The notes under the pieces: model-generated
The model's input: the letters and a program-made list of their open reading frames with translations, nothing else
Databases searched by the model: none
Told to the model about the DNA's origin: nothing
Part shown: one piece after another, positions 1 through 5,534 of the stretch
Position numbering within the stretch: position 1 is the first letter of the stretch
How the letters are laid out: the number at the start of each line of letters is the position of its first letter
NCBI GenBank assembly: GCA_043777755.1
Contig: JAYWHK010000343.1
Span: 1 to 5,665, forward strand
Length of the DNA stretch: 5,665 nucleotides
Direction: 5' to 3'
From: CANHEE01 sp043777755
Lineage (GTDB): Bacteria > Bacteroidota > Bacteroidia > Chitinophagales > Saprospiraceae
Translations under genes and position numbers: made by a program

Positions 1-84
1 ACGGAGAAACGGAGAACACAGAGTTTGGCAAAAAAATTAGCCGAAGGCTAATTTTTTTGCCTCCGTGACCTCTGTTTCTCCGTG
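1..84. repeat. Intergenic inverted-repeat element around a terminator hairpin
   Basis: Bases 1-10 (acggagaaac) are the exact reverse complement of 74-83, and 18-23 (acagag) of 70-75. Relative to the right arm, the left arm carries about nine extra bases built from a second copy of the ggagaa motif. Between the arms sits the perfect hairpin at 27-61. The purine-rich acggagaaac/acagag words resemble short intergenic repeats that recur in many bacterial genomes; that comparison is from memory and was not searched. The element starts at the window edge and may continue to the left. It lies downstream of the aminotransferase gene, outside any coding sequence. Confidence 0.6.
27..61. terminator. 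Bidirectional intrinsic terminator hairpin
   Basis: Bases 27-42 pair perfectly with 46-61 (16 bp) around a three-base loop (GAA on plus, TTC on minus). Each stem end carries a seven-base A or T tract, so either strand gives an A-tract, a GC-containing stem tip and a U-tract, the usual layout of a bidirectional intrinsic terminator. On the minus strand it would stop transcripts of the aminotransferase, about 85 bases past its stop codon. Confidence 0.7.
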
Positions 85-91
85 GTAAAAA

Positions 92-112
92 TAAAAAAAT
101 CTTCGATTTTTT
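92..112 (-). terminator. Possible proximal terminator of the aminotransferase gene
   Basis: Bases 94-101 pair with 105-112 (8 bp, three-base loop). Read on the minus strand the stem is followed by a T-rich stretch (TATTTTT). It begins about 32 bases after the aminotransferase stop codon. The stem has only one or two GC pairs and would be weak alone; the stronger hairpin at 27-61 lies behind it, so the two may act in tandem. Confidence 0.4.
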
Positions 113-143
113 CAACGCTAAATAGTCACCTAATATCTTAATA

Positions 144-1346
144 TCATTTCAACTTAGCCAAAACATCTTTCAAGCGTTGCGCAGCTTCACGCAATTGCTC
201 TTCTGAGGCAGCATAGGAAAGACGGAAGCAATTGGGGTCGCCAAAGGCATTTCCTGAAACCAAACCAACGTAAGCATTGAGCATTACGTAATCGCAAAAA
301 TCGTCAGCATCTTTTACTAAGGTTGTGCCATCGCTTTTTCCAAAGTAATAAGTAATGTCAGGGAAAACATAAAATGCACCTTCTGGAACATTCGTTTTGA
401 TGCCAGGAATTTCATTTAAAAGGCTGATAACCAAATCTCTACGTTTCAAAAATTCGTCACGCATCAATCGAGTAGGCGTTAAATCAGACAAAAGAGCCAC
501 CGCAGCAGCTGTTTGACCAAAAGAGTTTGCACCAGAAGTTACTTGACCTTGAATCTTTTCACAAGCCGAAGCAACAGCCACGGGTGCGCCAATATAACCC
601 AAACGCCAGCCCGTCATCGCAAAGCCTTTTGCAAAACCATTGACCGTAATTGTTCTATCTTTGACACTTTCAACTGCGCCAATAGAGGCGTGCTTTCCAG
701 TAAAATTAATATATTCATAAATTTCGTCTGCGACGATGTAAATATTTTCATGTCTTGCAACTACTTCTGCAATCGCTTCTAATTCTTCTTTCAAATAAAC
801 AGAGCCTGTCGGATTACAAGGCGATGAAAAAAGCACCATTTTTGTGCGCTGCGTAATAGCAGCTTCTACGGCTTCGGCGGTCACTTTAAAATCGTCTTCG
901 ATTCCAGCTTTTACCAAAACAGGCACACCTTCTGCCATGCGAACAATCTCCGCATAAGATACCCAATAAGGGGCAAAAATAACACATTCGTCACCTGGGT
1001 CAAGCAATACTTGACACAAATTGAAGATGGATTGTTTTGCTCCATTCGACACAACTATTTGATTTTCAGTAAAATGTAAATCATTGTCACGTTTGAATTT
1101 CTCAACAATCGCTTTGCGAATATCCAGTGTTCCTGATACAGGAGAATATTTTGTATGCCCTTTGTCCAAGGCATCTTTTGCAGCTTGTTTGATGTGTTCT
1201 GGCGTGTCAAAATCTGGTTCTCCCAAACTCAAACTAATAACATCGTGACCTTGCGCACGTAACTCACGTGCCATTTTAGCCATTTTTAAAGTTTCTGATT
1301 CTGCCATCACTTTTACACGACGACTCAATGCATTATTATGATCCAT
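144..1346 (-). CDS. aspC: Aspartate aminotransferase, class I PLP-dependent (subgroup Ib)
   Basis: A 400-residue cytoplasmic PLP enzyme that moves the amino group between aspartate/2-oxoglutarate and oxaloacetate/glutamate. Visible fold-type I landmarks are NPTG at 178-181, Asp207 and Tyr210 in VADEIY (cofactor ring contacts), the Schiff-base lysine Lys240 in NGFAKGFAMTGWR, Arg248, and Arg375 in FRLSYA (substrate alpha-carboxylate). Lys104 in NGAKQS matches the lysine that recognises the distal carboxylate in the Thermus thermophilus enzyme, which supports an acidic substrate. Length is normal for the subgroup and no catalytic residue is missing. Some relatives also transaminate prephenate; the sequence alone does not exclude that. 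The start is an ATG at 1344-1346 with no Shine-Dalgarno sequence, usual for Bacteroidota. It lies downstream of the acyltransferase on the same strand after a 107-bp gap with its own candidate promoter, so it is probably transcribed separately. Confidence 0.93.
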   Translation of the reverse strand: MDHNNALSRRVKVMAESETLKMAKMARELRAQGHDVISLSLGEPDFDTPEHIKQAAKDALDKGHTKYSPVSGTLDIRKAIVEKFKRDNDLHFTENQIVVSNGAKQSIFNLCQVLLDPGDECVIFAPYWVSYAEIVRMAEGVPVLVKAGIEDDFKVTAEAVEAAITQRTKMVLFSSPCNPTGSVYLKEELEAIAEVVARHENIYIVADEIYEYINFTGKHASIGAVESVKDRTITVNGFAKGFAMTGWRLGYIGAPVAVASACEKIQGQVTSGANSFGQTAAAVALLSDLTPTRLMRDEFLKRRDLVISLLNEIPGIKTNVPEGAFYVFPDITYYFGKSDGTTLVKDADDFCDYVMLNAYVGLVSGNAFGDPNCFRLSYAASEEQLREAAQRLKDVLAKLK

Positions 1347-1405
1347 TTCTTAGTTAGTGTTAAAAATTAAAATATTTTTATTGCCATTTTTTCACAAAAA
1401 TCATG

Positions 1406-1413
1406 CAAAATTA
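1406..1413 (-). promoter_or_regulatory. Candidate -7 box for the aspartate aminotransferase gene
   Basis: The minus strand reads TAATTTTG, an exact match to the Bacteroidota -7 consensus TAnnTTTG, and would start transcription roughly 50 bases before the ATG. No TTG-type -33 element sits at the usual distance. The box lies in the loop of an inverted repeat (1396-1404 with 1414-1422). In AT-rich DNA one such box can arise by chance, so the call is tentative. Confidence 0.4.
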
Positions 1414-1424
1414 ATGATTTTTTC

Positions 1425-1467
1425 AAAAAAAATAATATTTTATTGAAATTTTTTTATTTAAAATATT
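1425..1467 (-). terminator. Weak AT-only terminator candidate after the acyltransferase gene
   Basis: Bases 1434-1442 (aatatttta) are the exact reverse complement of 1459-1467, leaving a 16-base loop that includes the acyltransferase stop codon. On the minus strand the arm is followed by eight T (1432-1425). The position and U-tract fit an intrinsic terminator, but the stem contains no GC pair. A second 9-bp repeat (1396-1404 with 1414-1422) follows, also ending in T, and may assist. Confidence 0.35.
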
Positions 1468-2485
1468 CTTTTACTTTCTGTACGGCTGGTTCTTCAAAGT
1501 ATTTATTGAACAAATAGGCACAAAAAATACTCAATGCTGTTGCTGTAAATAAGGCAATAGTCAAGCCAAATTCGCTATTTAGGTTTAAGAAATTTTTTAA
1601 AAATCCCATAAACGACCAACCAATTGGCAAGTGAATCAAGTACAACGAATAAGATATTTTTCCTAAAAATTCAAATATTTTATGTTGAATATTGATGAAA
1701 AGTATGCAAATACTTGCACAAATTACTGCGAAAGGGCGCAAAAAATCACCATCATACCAAACGTACATTCCTCCTCGATAATAAAACAAAGCATAACAAT
1801 TAATTGCCATAAAAATCCAAAACTCTATTTTGCTTAAAAATCCCTGTGTGAACATGAAAAGCAACACGCCAACCAAGAAAATGTGCATATAATGTGGCAA
1901 AAAGTTATTCAAATTGACCAATCCAAAACCATAATCAATTTCTCCTTTTCCTATTAAAAAAGGTAGAGTTATCAATGCCAATAAAGTCAAAAAACGCATC
2001 CATTTTTTTTCATGAATAAATAAAAAATGAATCACGCCATATACCATATAAAATTGAAATTGTACTGCCAAAGTCCAAAACAAAATCACCAACCAAGGTC
2101 GCCCAATATAAGGTTGCAAATAGGTAAAATGTCCAAGAATGTCTAAAATGCTGACACTGAATGGTTTGTACATTGGTGGCGGCAGTAGGGTAGAGATAAA
2201 TTCTTGAAATACACAAATTAAAACAGCACCAATATAAGCTGGATGAATCCTAATGATTCGGTCTTTCATATACGTTCCCCAATTGGCAATTGTATGATTT
2301 TTTCGCAACAAAGAGCTTGGTATCAAAAAACCTGTGATAACAAAAAATAATTCTACACCCAAATGTCCATGCTGAAAAACAGAATATACAGGGTTTCCTT
2401 CGTGCAAGTAGCCCAAAGTCAAGTGAAAAATACATACCGCTACCGCACCGATAGCTCGTAAAAAATCAATAGAATTAACGTGCAT
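1454..2485 (-). CDS. Acyltransferase-3 family integral membrane protein (OafA/YrhL-like)
   Basis: A 343-residue inner-membrane protein with about ten hydrophobic segments. The family uses acyl-CoA to O-acylate surface glycans, lipopolysaccharide or other envelope carbohydrates; the substrate here cannot be told. Family marks are the N-terminal Arg10-x10-His21 pair, GVELFFVITGFLI at 43-55, RIIRIHPAY at 76-84, the FWTLAVQFQFY block at 136-146 and GKISYSLYLIHLPI at 275-288. There is no C-terminal SGNH domain, so it is the short form. One oddity is Gln142 (codon CAA), where relatives usually have Glu in the WSLxVExQFY block. The ATG at 2483-2485 is preferred: upstream reading is possible only from a TTG at 2512, through a run of short repeats, and the family normally begins a few residues before the 'DFLRAIGA' segment. 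The gene is AT-rich and not functionally tied to its aspartate-pathway neighbours. Confidence 0.88.
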   Translation of the reverse strand: MHVNSIDFLRAIGAVAVCIFHLTLGYLHEGNPVYSVFQHGHLGVELFFVITGFLIPSSLLRKNHTIANWGTYMKDRIIRIHPAYIGAVLICVFQEFISTLLPPPMYKPFSVSILDILGHFTYLQPYIGRPWLVILFWTLAVQFQFYMVYGVIHFLFIHEKKWMRFLTLLALITLPFLIGKGEIDYGFGLVNLNNFLPHYMHIFLVGVLLFMFTQGFLSKIEFWIFMAINCYALFYYRGGMYVWYDGDFLRPFAVICASICILFINIQHKIFEFLGKISYSLYLIHLPIGWSFMGFLKNFLNLNSEFGLTIALFTATALSIFCAYLFNKYFEEPAVQKVKEYFK

Positions 2486-2488
2486 AAA

Positions 2489-2522
2489 TAGTCGCAAGTC
2501 TATAAGTCGCAAGTCCTAAGTC
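2489..2522 (-). repeat. GACTT heptamer tandem array next to the acyltransferase start
   Basis: On the minus strand the word GACTT or GACTA occurs five times, beginning 7, 7, 8 and 7 bases apart (plus-strand copies start at 2489, 2496, 2504, 2511 and 2518). The array ends four bases before the acyltransferase ATG, so it forms the whole ribosome-landing region of that gene. It is unlike the coding sequence on either side. Similar short GACTT-rich arrays are, from memory, common between genes in Bacteroidota; this was not searched. Confidence 0.65.
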
Positions 2523-2531
2523 TTTTAACTC

Positions 2532-2679
2532 ATTGGTTTACAATATTTTATAGTAAGCTGTTTTTTAGTTATTTAAAGTTTGTTATTGTTTAAAATGGTT
2601 CTAACTAATTGAAAACCAAAACAATACAACAATTATAAACAATAACAAACTTTTCAAACAGTGTACTTAATCAACCAAT
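2532..2679. repeat. Long imperfect inverted repeat after the aspartokinase gene
   Basis: The core is a perfect 18-bp inverted repeat, 2575-2592 with 2636-2653, around a 43-base centre. Farther out 2552-2563 matches the complement of 2656-2667 at 10 of 12 positions, and 2532-2538 (attggtt) is the exact complement of 2673-2679. The left arm is about 16 bases longer than the right. The right end reaches the aspartokinase stop codon. The stem is AT-rich with no terminal U-tract, so it is not a classic terminator. It could be an mRNA 3'-end structure, a small RNA or a degenerate miniature element. It makes up most of the non-coding gap 2523-2678, where no gene was seen. Confidence 0.6.
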
Positions 2680-3980
2680 CAACCATTATTTTTCAACTTT
2701 ATCACAGGAACATTTTTAGCGACCATTTGGAATGTTTTACGGATTCTTTCTTCTAACAAAACAATTTTCCCTTTGCGCATCTCGTCAATTACGCCTTCTT
2801 GATAATGGCGAATCGTGATTAATTCTACATCTTCCTCTTTTGTCACTGTAAAATCTTTTTCCATTTCTTTCAAAAGACCTTTCAAGCGTTCAGGTTGATT
2901 TGGAACGCAAACCATAAAACTAATCGCTGTATTGCGCATCATATTGACCCAAACACGGTATTTGTCAAACAAAGTGAACAAATTACTTAGGTGATGTTCT
3001 GCGATAAACGAATAATCCGTGGAAGCGATGTACAACAAGGCTTGATTTTTTTCGATTATAACGATAGGCGGATAAAGGTCGTCGGAATCATTAGAGATGA
3101 CCGTTCCGTCACTGTCAGGTGTCAAAAAGGACTTGACATACAATGGGATATTCTTATTTTGAAGTGGTTTGATGGTTTTTGGGTGAATTACGGTTGCGCC
3201 GTAATAGGTCATTTCGATAGCTTCTCTGTAGGAAAGTCTGTCTAATTTGGTTACATTTTCAAACAAACGAGGATCGCCTGTAAGTACCCCAGGTACATCT
3301 TTCCAAATTGACATACTTTCGGCATTTAAGCAAAACGATAAAATCGCTGCGGAATAATCTGAACCTTCACGACCCAATGTAATCGTAAAATTCTCAGAGG
3401 TGCTACCGATAAAACCTTGTGTTAAAATGAATTTGCCATTTTCCACAAGCGGCGCAATGATTTTTTGTGATTGCGCAATGGTTTTTTCCCATTCGATGCG
3501 TCCTTCACGATAAGTATTGTCGCAAACGATAACGTCACGAGCATCAATCCAAGTGGTCGAAAGATTGGCTTTGTTCAAATAAGCTGCTAAAATTTTACTC
3601 GAAACCAACTCTCCAATACCAATAATTTGGTCATAGACATAATCATAATCTTCATGAGGATCTTCTTCTAAAACCCATTCTGCCTCTACAAAAGTATCGT
3701 TTACAGCAGTATATACATCATCATTTTTATCAAATAAACCATCCATGATGGCATAATGATTGTTTTTGACGGTTTCTAAAATTTCTACGGCATTGCCTGT
3801 TTTTTTGAAATAGGCTTCAATAACCTCCTCCATCGCATTCGTTGTTTTGCCCATAGCAGAGACAACGATTACAAGTGCTTCGTCTTTGTAAGATTGAAGG
3901 ATGTGAGCAACATTTTTTATTCCATTGGCATCTTTGATTGATGCGCCACCGAATTTGAAAACTTTTAACTTATTTTGCAC
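2679..3980 (-). CDS. lysC: Aspartokinase, monofunctional, with C-terminal ACT region
   Basis: A 433-residue cytoplasmic enzyme that phosphorylates aspartate with ATP to 4-aspartyl phosphate, the committed step to lysine, threonine, methionine and diaminopimelate. The amino-acid-kinase domain covers about residues 4-285: KFGGAS at 9-14 (Lys9), SAMGKTTNAM at 41-50, Glu124 in GELVSS, TLGREGSDYSAA at 201-212 (Arg204, Asp208), WKDVPGV at 226-232 and GDPR at 235-238. These align with the catalytic Lys, Glu, Arg and Asp of E. coli aspartokinase III. An ACT region follows (about 313-430), where end-product inhibition normally acts; its second half (LITIRHY...) has the form I associate with Bacteroidota. 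No homoserine dehydrogenase domain is attached. The start is GTG at 3978-3980: no ATG lies between it and the upstream in-frame stop at 3993-3995, and KFGGAS follows at the expected distance. Which amino acid inhibits it cannot be read from the sequence. Confidence 0.93.
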   Translation of the reverse strand: MQNKLKVFKFGGASIKDANGIKNVAHILQSYKDEALVIVVSAMGKTTNAMEEVIEAYFKKTGNAVEILETVKNNHYAIMDGLFDKNDDVYTAVNDTFVEAEWVLEEDPHEDYDYVYDQIIGIGELVSSKILAAYLNKANLSTTWIDARDVIVCDNTYREGRIEWEKTIAQSQKIIAPLVENGKFILTQGFIGSTSENFTITLGREGSDYSAAILSFCLNAESMSIWKDVPGVLTGDPRLFENVTKLDRLSYREAIEMTYYGATVIHPKTIKPLQNKNIPLYVKSFLTPDSDGTVISNDSDDLYPPIVIIEKNQALLYIASTDYSFIAEHHLSNLFTLFDKYRVWVNMMRNTAISFMVCVPNQPERLKGLLKEMEKDFTVTKEEDVELITIRHYQEGVIDEMRKGKIVLLEERIRKTFQMVAKNVPVIKLKNNG

Positions 3981-4020
3981 AATAAATGATAATTAAGAAT
4001 TTAAAAAAGTAAAACGTCTG

Positions 4021-4028
4021 CAAAGGTA
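4021..4028 (-). promoter_or_regulatory. -7 promoter box of the aspartokinase gene
   Basis: The minus strand reads TACCTTTG followed by CA, an exact TAnnTTTG box in its commonly seen TTTGCA context. Transcription would begin about 33 bases upstream of the GTG start. No TTG-type -33 element is visible in the AT-rich stretch behind it. Its position just after the upstream gene's stop suggests aspartokinase has its own promoter. Confidence 0.55.
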
Positions 4029-4062
4029 ATTTGGTTTGTTATTTTTTAATAAAAAATAAGAT

Positions 4063-4693
4063 TTATTTTTTCACTTTATAAAGTGAAATGTTGTCAATCA
4101 GAACATTACCACTGTAAGGGTCTTCATCAATGTCATAATAATCCGCTTCTATCGAAAAAAATTCAAAATCTTTTTTGGGTGTAAATTCAAAGTTGAATTC
4201 TGTCCATGCTTCATTCGTTACTTTTTTGATACCGCCAATGTATTGAACCCGTTTACAATATTTATCTCCAAGATAGACACGAAGCGCACAAGGTGTATTA
4301 TAGTTTGCTTCACGTCCTGTTGTAGAGGAACGAGATAAATAGATGGGCGAGCGTGCCAACCAACATGAAAAATTATAAGTAGAGTCTTTTTGTAGAGTCT
4401 TATTTAGTCGCTGACTGATCGCTTCTCGAGTGCCATTGTCCCTAACGACCATTCCAATATAGGTCTTGCCGTCTTGTGCTTTTTTATCAACTTCGAATGA
4501 GCCAGGTTGTATATCGGGTTCGGATTCCGTAGCTGCACCACAACTCAACCAATCGGGAGGAGTGGTACTTGGGCTTGGCTCTCCTTCAAACGAAGGATTT
4601 TTAAAATAAATAAAAAAAATCTTTTTCTTGTGAAAAAAGGCTTGTGTTGGAAATAAGAAGCAATGAAAAAAGGATTTTTATAAATTTAAGCAT
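4063..4693 (-). CDS. Secreted beta-sandwich-like protein, frameshifted after its signal peptide
   Basis: Two reading frames together make one plausible gene. From the ATG at 4691-4693 the frame encodes a textbook signal peptide (MLKFIKILFSLLL..., likely cut after Ser-Gln at residue 22) and then hits TAA at 4601-4603 after 30 residues. The mature part is open in the next frame from before 4620 to the stop at 4063. Removing one T from the T8 tract at 4612-4619 joins them into a 209-residue protein. The mature part has the signature NPSFEGEP at 32-39, Asp47-Trp48, PDIQPG near 59, GMVVRDNG, and a closing GNVLIDNISLY at 195-205, like jelly-roll or carbohydrate-binding-like domains of Bacteroidota secreted proteins. 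Function is unknown. There is no lipobox and no obvious type IX secretion signal. A TTG at 4548 would give 161 residues without signal peptide or the NPSFE strand and is an unlikely real start. The gene may be a pseudogene, phase-variable or misread. Confidence 0.7.
4069..4088. repeat. Perfect 20-bp palindrome at the end of the secreted-protein gene
   Basis: Each half is ten bases (tttcacttta and its complement) with no spacer, covering the last codons before the stop. An AT-only inverted repeat (4051-4059 with 4063-4071) lies just beyond and, on the minus strand, ends in T6. Together they may help end the transcript, but neither is a standard GC-rich terminator. Confidence 0.35.
4612..4619 (-). 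other. T8 homopolymer at the frameshift point (slippage or contingency tract)
   Basis: Eight A on plus (T on minus) fall at codons 25-28 of the secreted-protein gene, directly after the signal peptide. With eight T the frame ends at 4601-4603; with seven it runs into the full mature domain. Homopolymers of this size are candidates for replication slippage, for RNA-polymerase slippage, and also for sequencing errors. Confidence 0.6.
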
Positions 4694-4710
4694 AAATAGA
4701 AAAGTTTTTG

Positions 4711-4718
4711 CAAAAATA
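4711..4718 (-). promoter_or_regulatory. -7 promoter box of the secreted-protein gene
   Basis: The minus strand reads TATTTTTG, an exact TAnnTTTG match, 17 bases before the ATG at 4693, so the 5' leader would be about ten bases. No well-spaced -33 element is seen; the nearest TTTG (4747-4750) is too far. It shares a palindrome with the divergent plus-strand box, which adds some support. Confidence 0.45.
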
Positions 4719-4719
4719 G

Positions 4720-4727
4720 TACTTTTG
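4720..4727 (+). promoter_or_regulatory. -7 promoter box of the lipoprotein gene
   Basis: The sequence TACTTTTG followed by CA is an exact TAnnTTTG box. Transcription would start near 4733, leaving a leader of about 35 bases before the ATG at 4768. No clear -33 TTG at the usual spacing. One base separates it from the minus-strand box at 4711-4718. Confidence 0.5.
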
Positions 4728-4767
4728 CAACCAATATATAATTTAACAAAATCATATTTAATTAATA

Positions 4768-5520
4768 ATGAAAAAAATAACGTTTTTTTTAGCCATTATC
4801 TTGTTTTTGGCTTGTTCGACTTCAAAAATGATTGAGGGAAATCCTGCGGGTATTGGTTTTAACAGTGCTGATTCTGATGCAAAAGCCGTCGAAATAGCAG
4901 ACAATGTAATGAAAGCAATGGGCGGCAGACAGTCTTGGGAAAAAACCCGTTTTATTACTTGGAATTTTTTTGGTTTTCGTAAACTGACTTGGGACAAACA
5001 GTCTGGCGATGTCCGCATCAACAATATTAAAGCCAAAACAATAACTTTACTGAACGTCAATACAATGAAAGGTCGTGTTCAAAAAGATGGGATTGATGTC
5101 AAAGACAGCACTGAACTTTATACGCTTTTGGAAAAAAGTCGAAAAATTTGGATAAATGATTCTTACTGGTTGGTGATGCCTTTTAAGTTGAAAGATTCTG
5201 GTGTGACGCTCAAATACCTTGGCGAAGAAAACAATGCCAAGAATGAAGCGGAATACAAACTTCAATTGACTTTTGACAAAGTAGGCGTAACACCTGAGAA
5301 CAAATATTGGGTTTATGTCAATAAAACAAGTAATCTGGTGTCAAAATGGGCTTTTTTTAGAAAATTTACGGATGAAAAACCCGAATTTACAAACGAATGG
5401 TCTGATTATCAGCCGCAAGGTAAAATCCTTTTGTCGGGTAATCGTGGAAGAAGCGAAGGCAATCTTTCTGAAATAAAAGTAGATAAAAAATTGCCAAAAG
5501 CGTTTTTTAAAGAATTTTAG
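4768..5520 (+). CDS. Probable outer-membrane lipoprotein with LolA-like or DUF6503-like fold
   Basis: A 250-residue exported protein. Residues 1-15 form a lipoprotein signal peptide with the lipobox FLAC, and Cys16 is the likely lipidated residue after signal peptidase II cleavage. The mature part opens with a helix containing ADNVMKAMGGRQSWEKT (about 44-60), followed by alternating short strands typical of the LolA/LppX half-barrel: WNFFGFRKLTWD, GDVRI, SYWLVMPFKLKDSGVTLKYLG, LQLTFDKVGVTPENKYWVYVN, WAFFRKFTDEKPEF and ILLSGNRG. From memory this matches a widespread Bacteroidota family of unknown function, near DUF6503 or annotated as outer membrane lipoprotein-sorting protein; the family name was not checked. 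No enzyme active site is recognisable. The start ATG directly precedes the Lys-Lys of the signal peptide. The gene is divergent from the secreted-protein gene and shares a 74-bp promoter region with it. It is intact. Confidence 0.8.
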   Translation: MKKITFFLAIILFLACSTSKMIEGNPAGIGFNSADSDAKAVEIADNVMKAMGGRQSWEKTRFITWNFFGFRKLTWDKQSGDVRINNIKAKTITLLNVNTMKGRVQKDGIDVKDSTELYTLLEKSRKIWINDSYWLVMPFKLKDSGVTLKYLGEENNAKNEAEYKLQLTFDKVGVTPENKYWVYVNKTSNLVSKWAFFRKFTDEKPEFTNEWSDYQPQGKILLSGNRGRSEGNLSEIKVDKKLPKAFFKEF

Positions 5521-5534
5521 CATTTATAACTAAT

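Noticed and set aside
513..782. Plus-strand open frame of 89 codons
   Set aside because: It lies wholly opposite the aminotransferase gene, whose motifs are complete; the translation is cysteine- and asparagine-rich with no recognisable domain.
2010..2435. Two minus-strand open frames overlapping the acyltransferase in another frame
   Set aside because: They are shadow frames of an intact membrane-protein gene, with no start context or motifs of their own.
2486..2512. TTG start giving nine extra residues to the acyltransferase
   Set aside because: Those codons lie within the GACTT repeat array, and an ATG at 2483-2485 sits at the normal distance from the Arg-x10-His motif.
2575..2653. Intrinsic terminator of aspartokinase
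   Set aside because: The stem has few GC pairs, a 43-base loop and no U-tract on the minus strand, so it is listed only as an inverted repeat.
2532..2679. Insertion sequence or complete transposon
   Set aside because: No transposase frame, and no target-site duplication could be seen at either end.
2991..3245. Plus-strand open frame of 84 codons
   Set aside because: Antisense to the aspartokinase coding sequence, no family signature, expected by chance.
4546..4548. TTG start giving a 161-residue cytoplasmic form of the secreted protein
   Set aside because: Conserved-looking residues (NPSFEGEP...DW) continue upstream in the same frame, and a signal peptide lies just beyond in the next frame.
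4644..4835. Plus-strand open frame of 63 codons across the divergent promoter region
   Set aside because: It overlaps the signal-peptide region of the minus-strand gene and the start of the lipoprotein gene in another frame; the translation is low-complexity Asn/Lys/Phe.
4758..5523. Three minus-strand open frames opposite the lipoprotein gene
   Set aside because: The plus-strand gene has a lipobox and a coherent full-length fold; the antisense frames show no family features.
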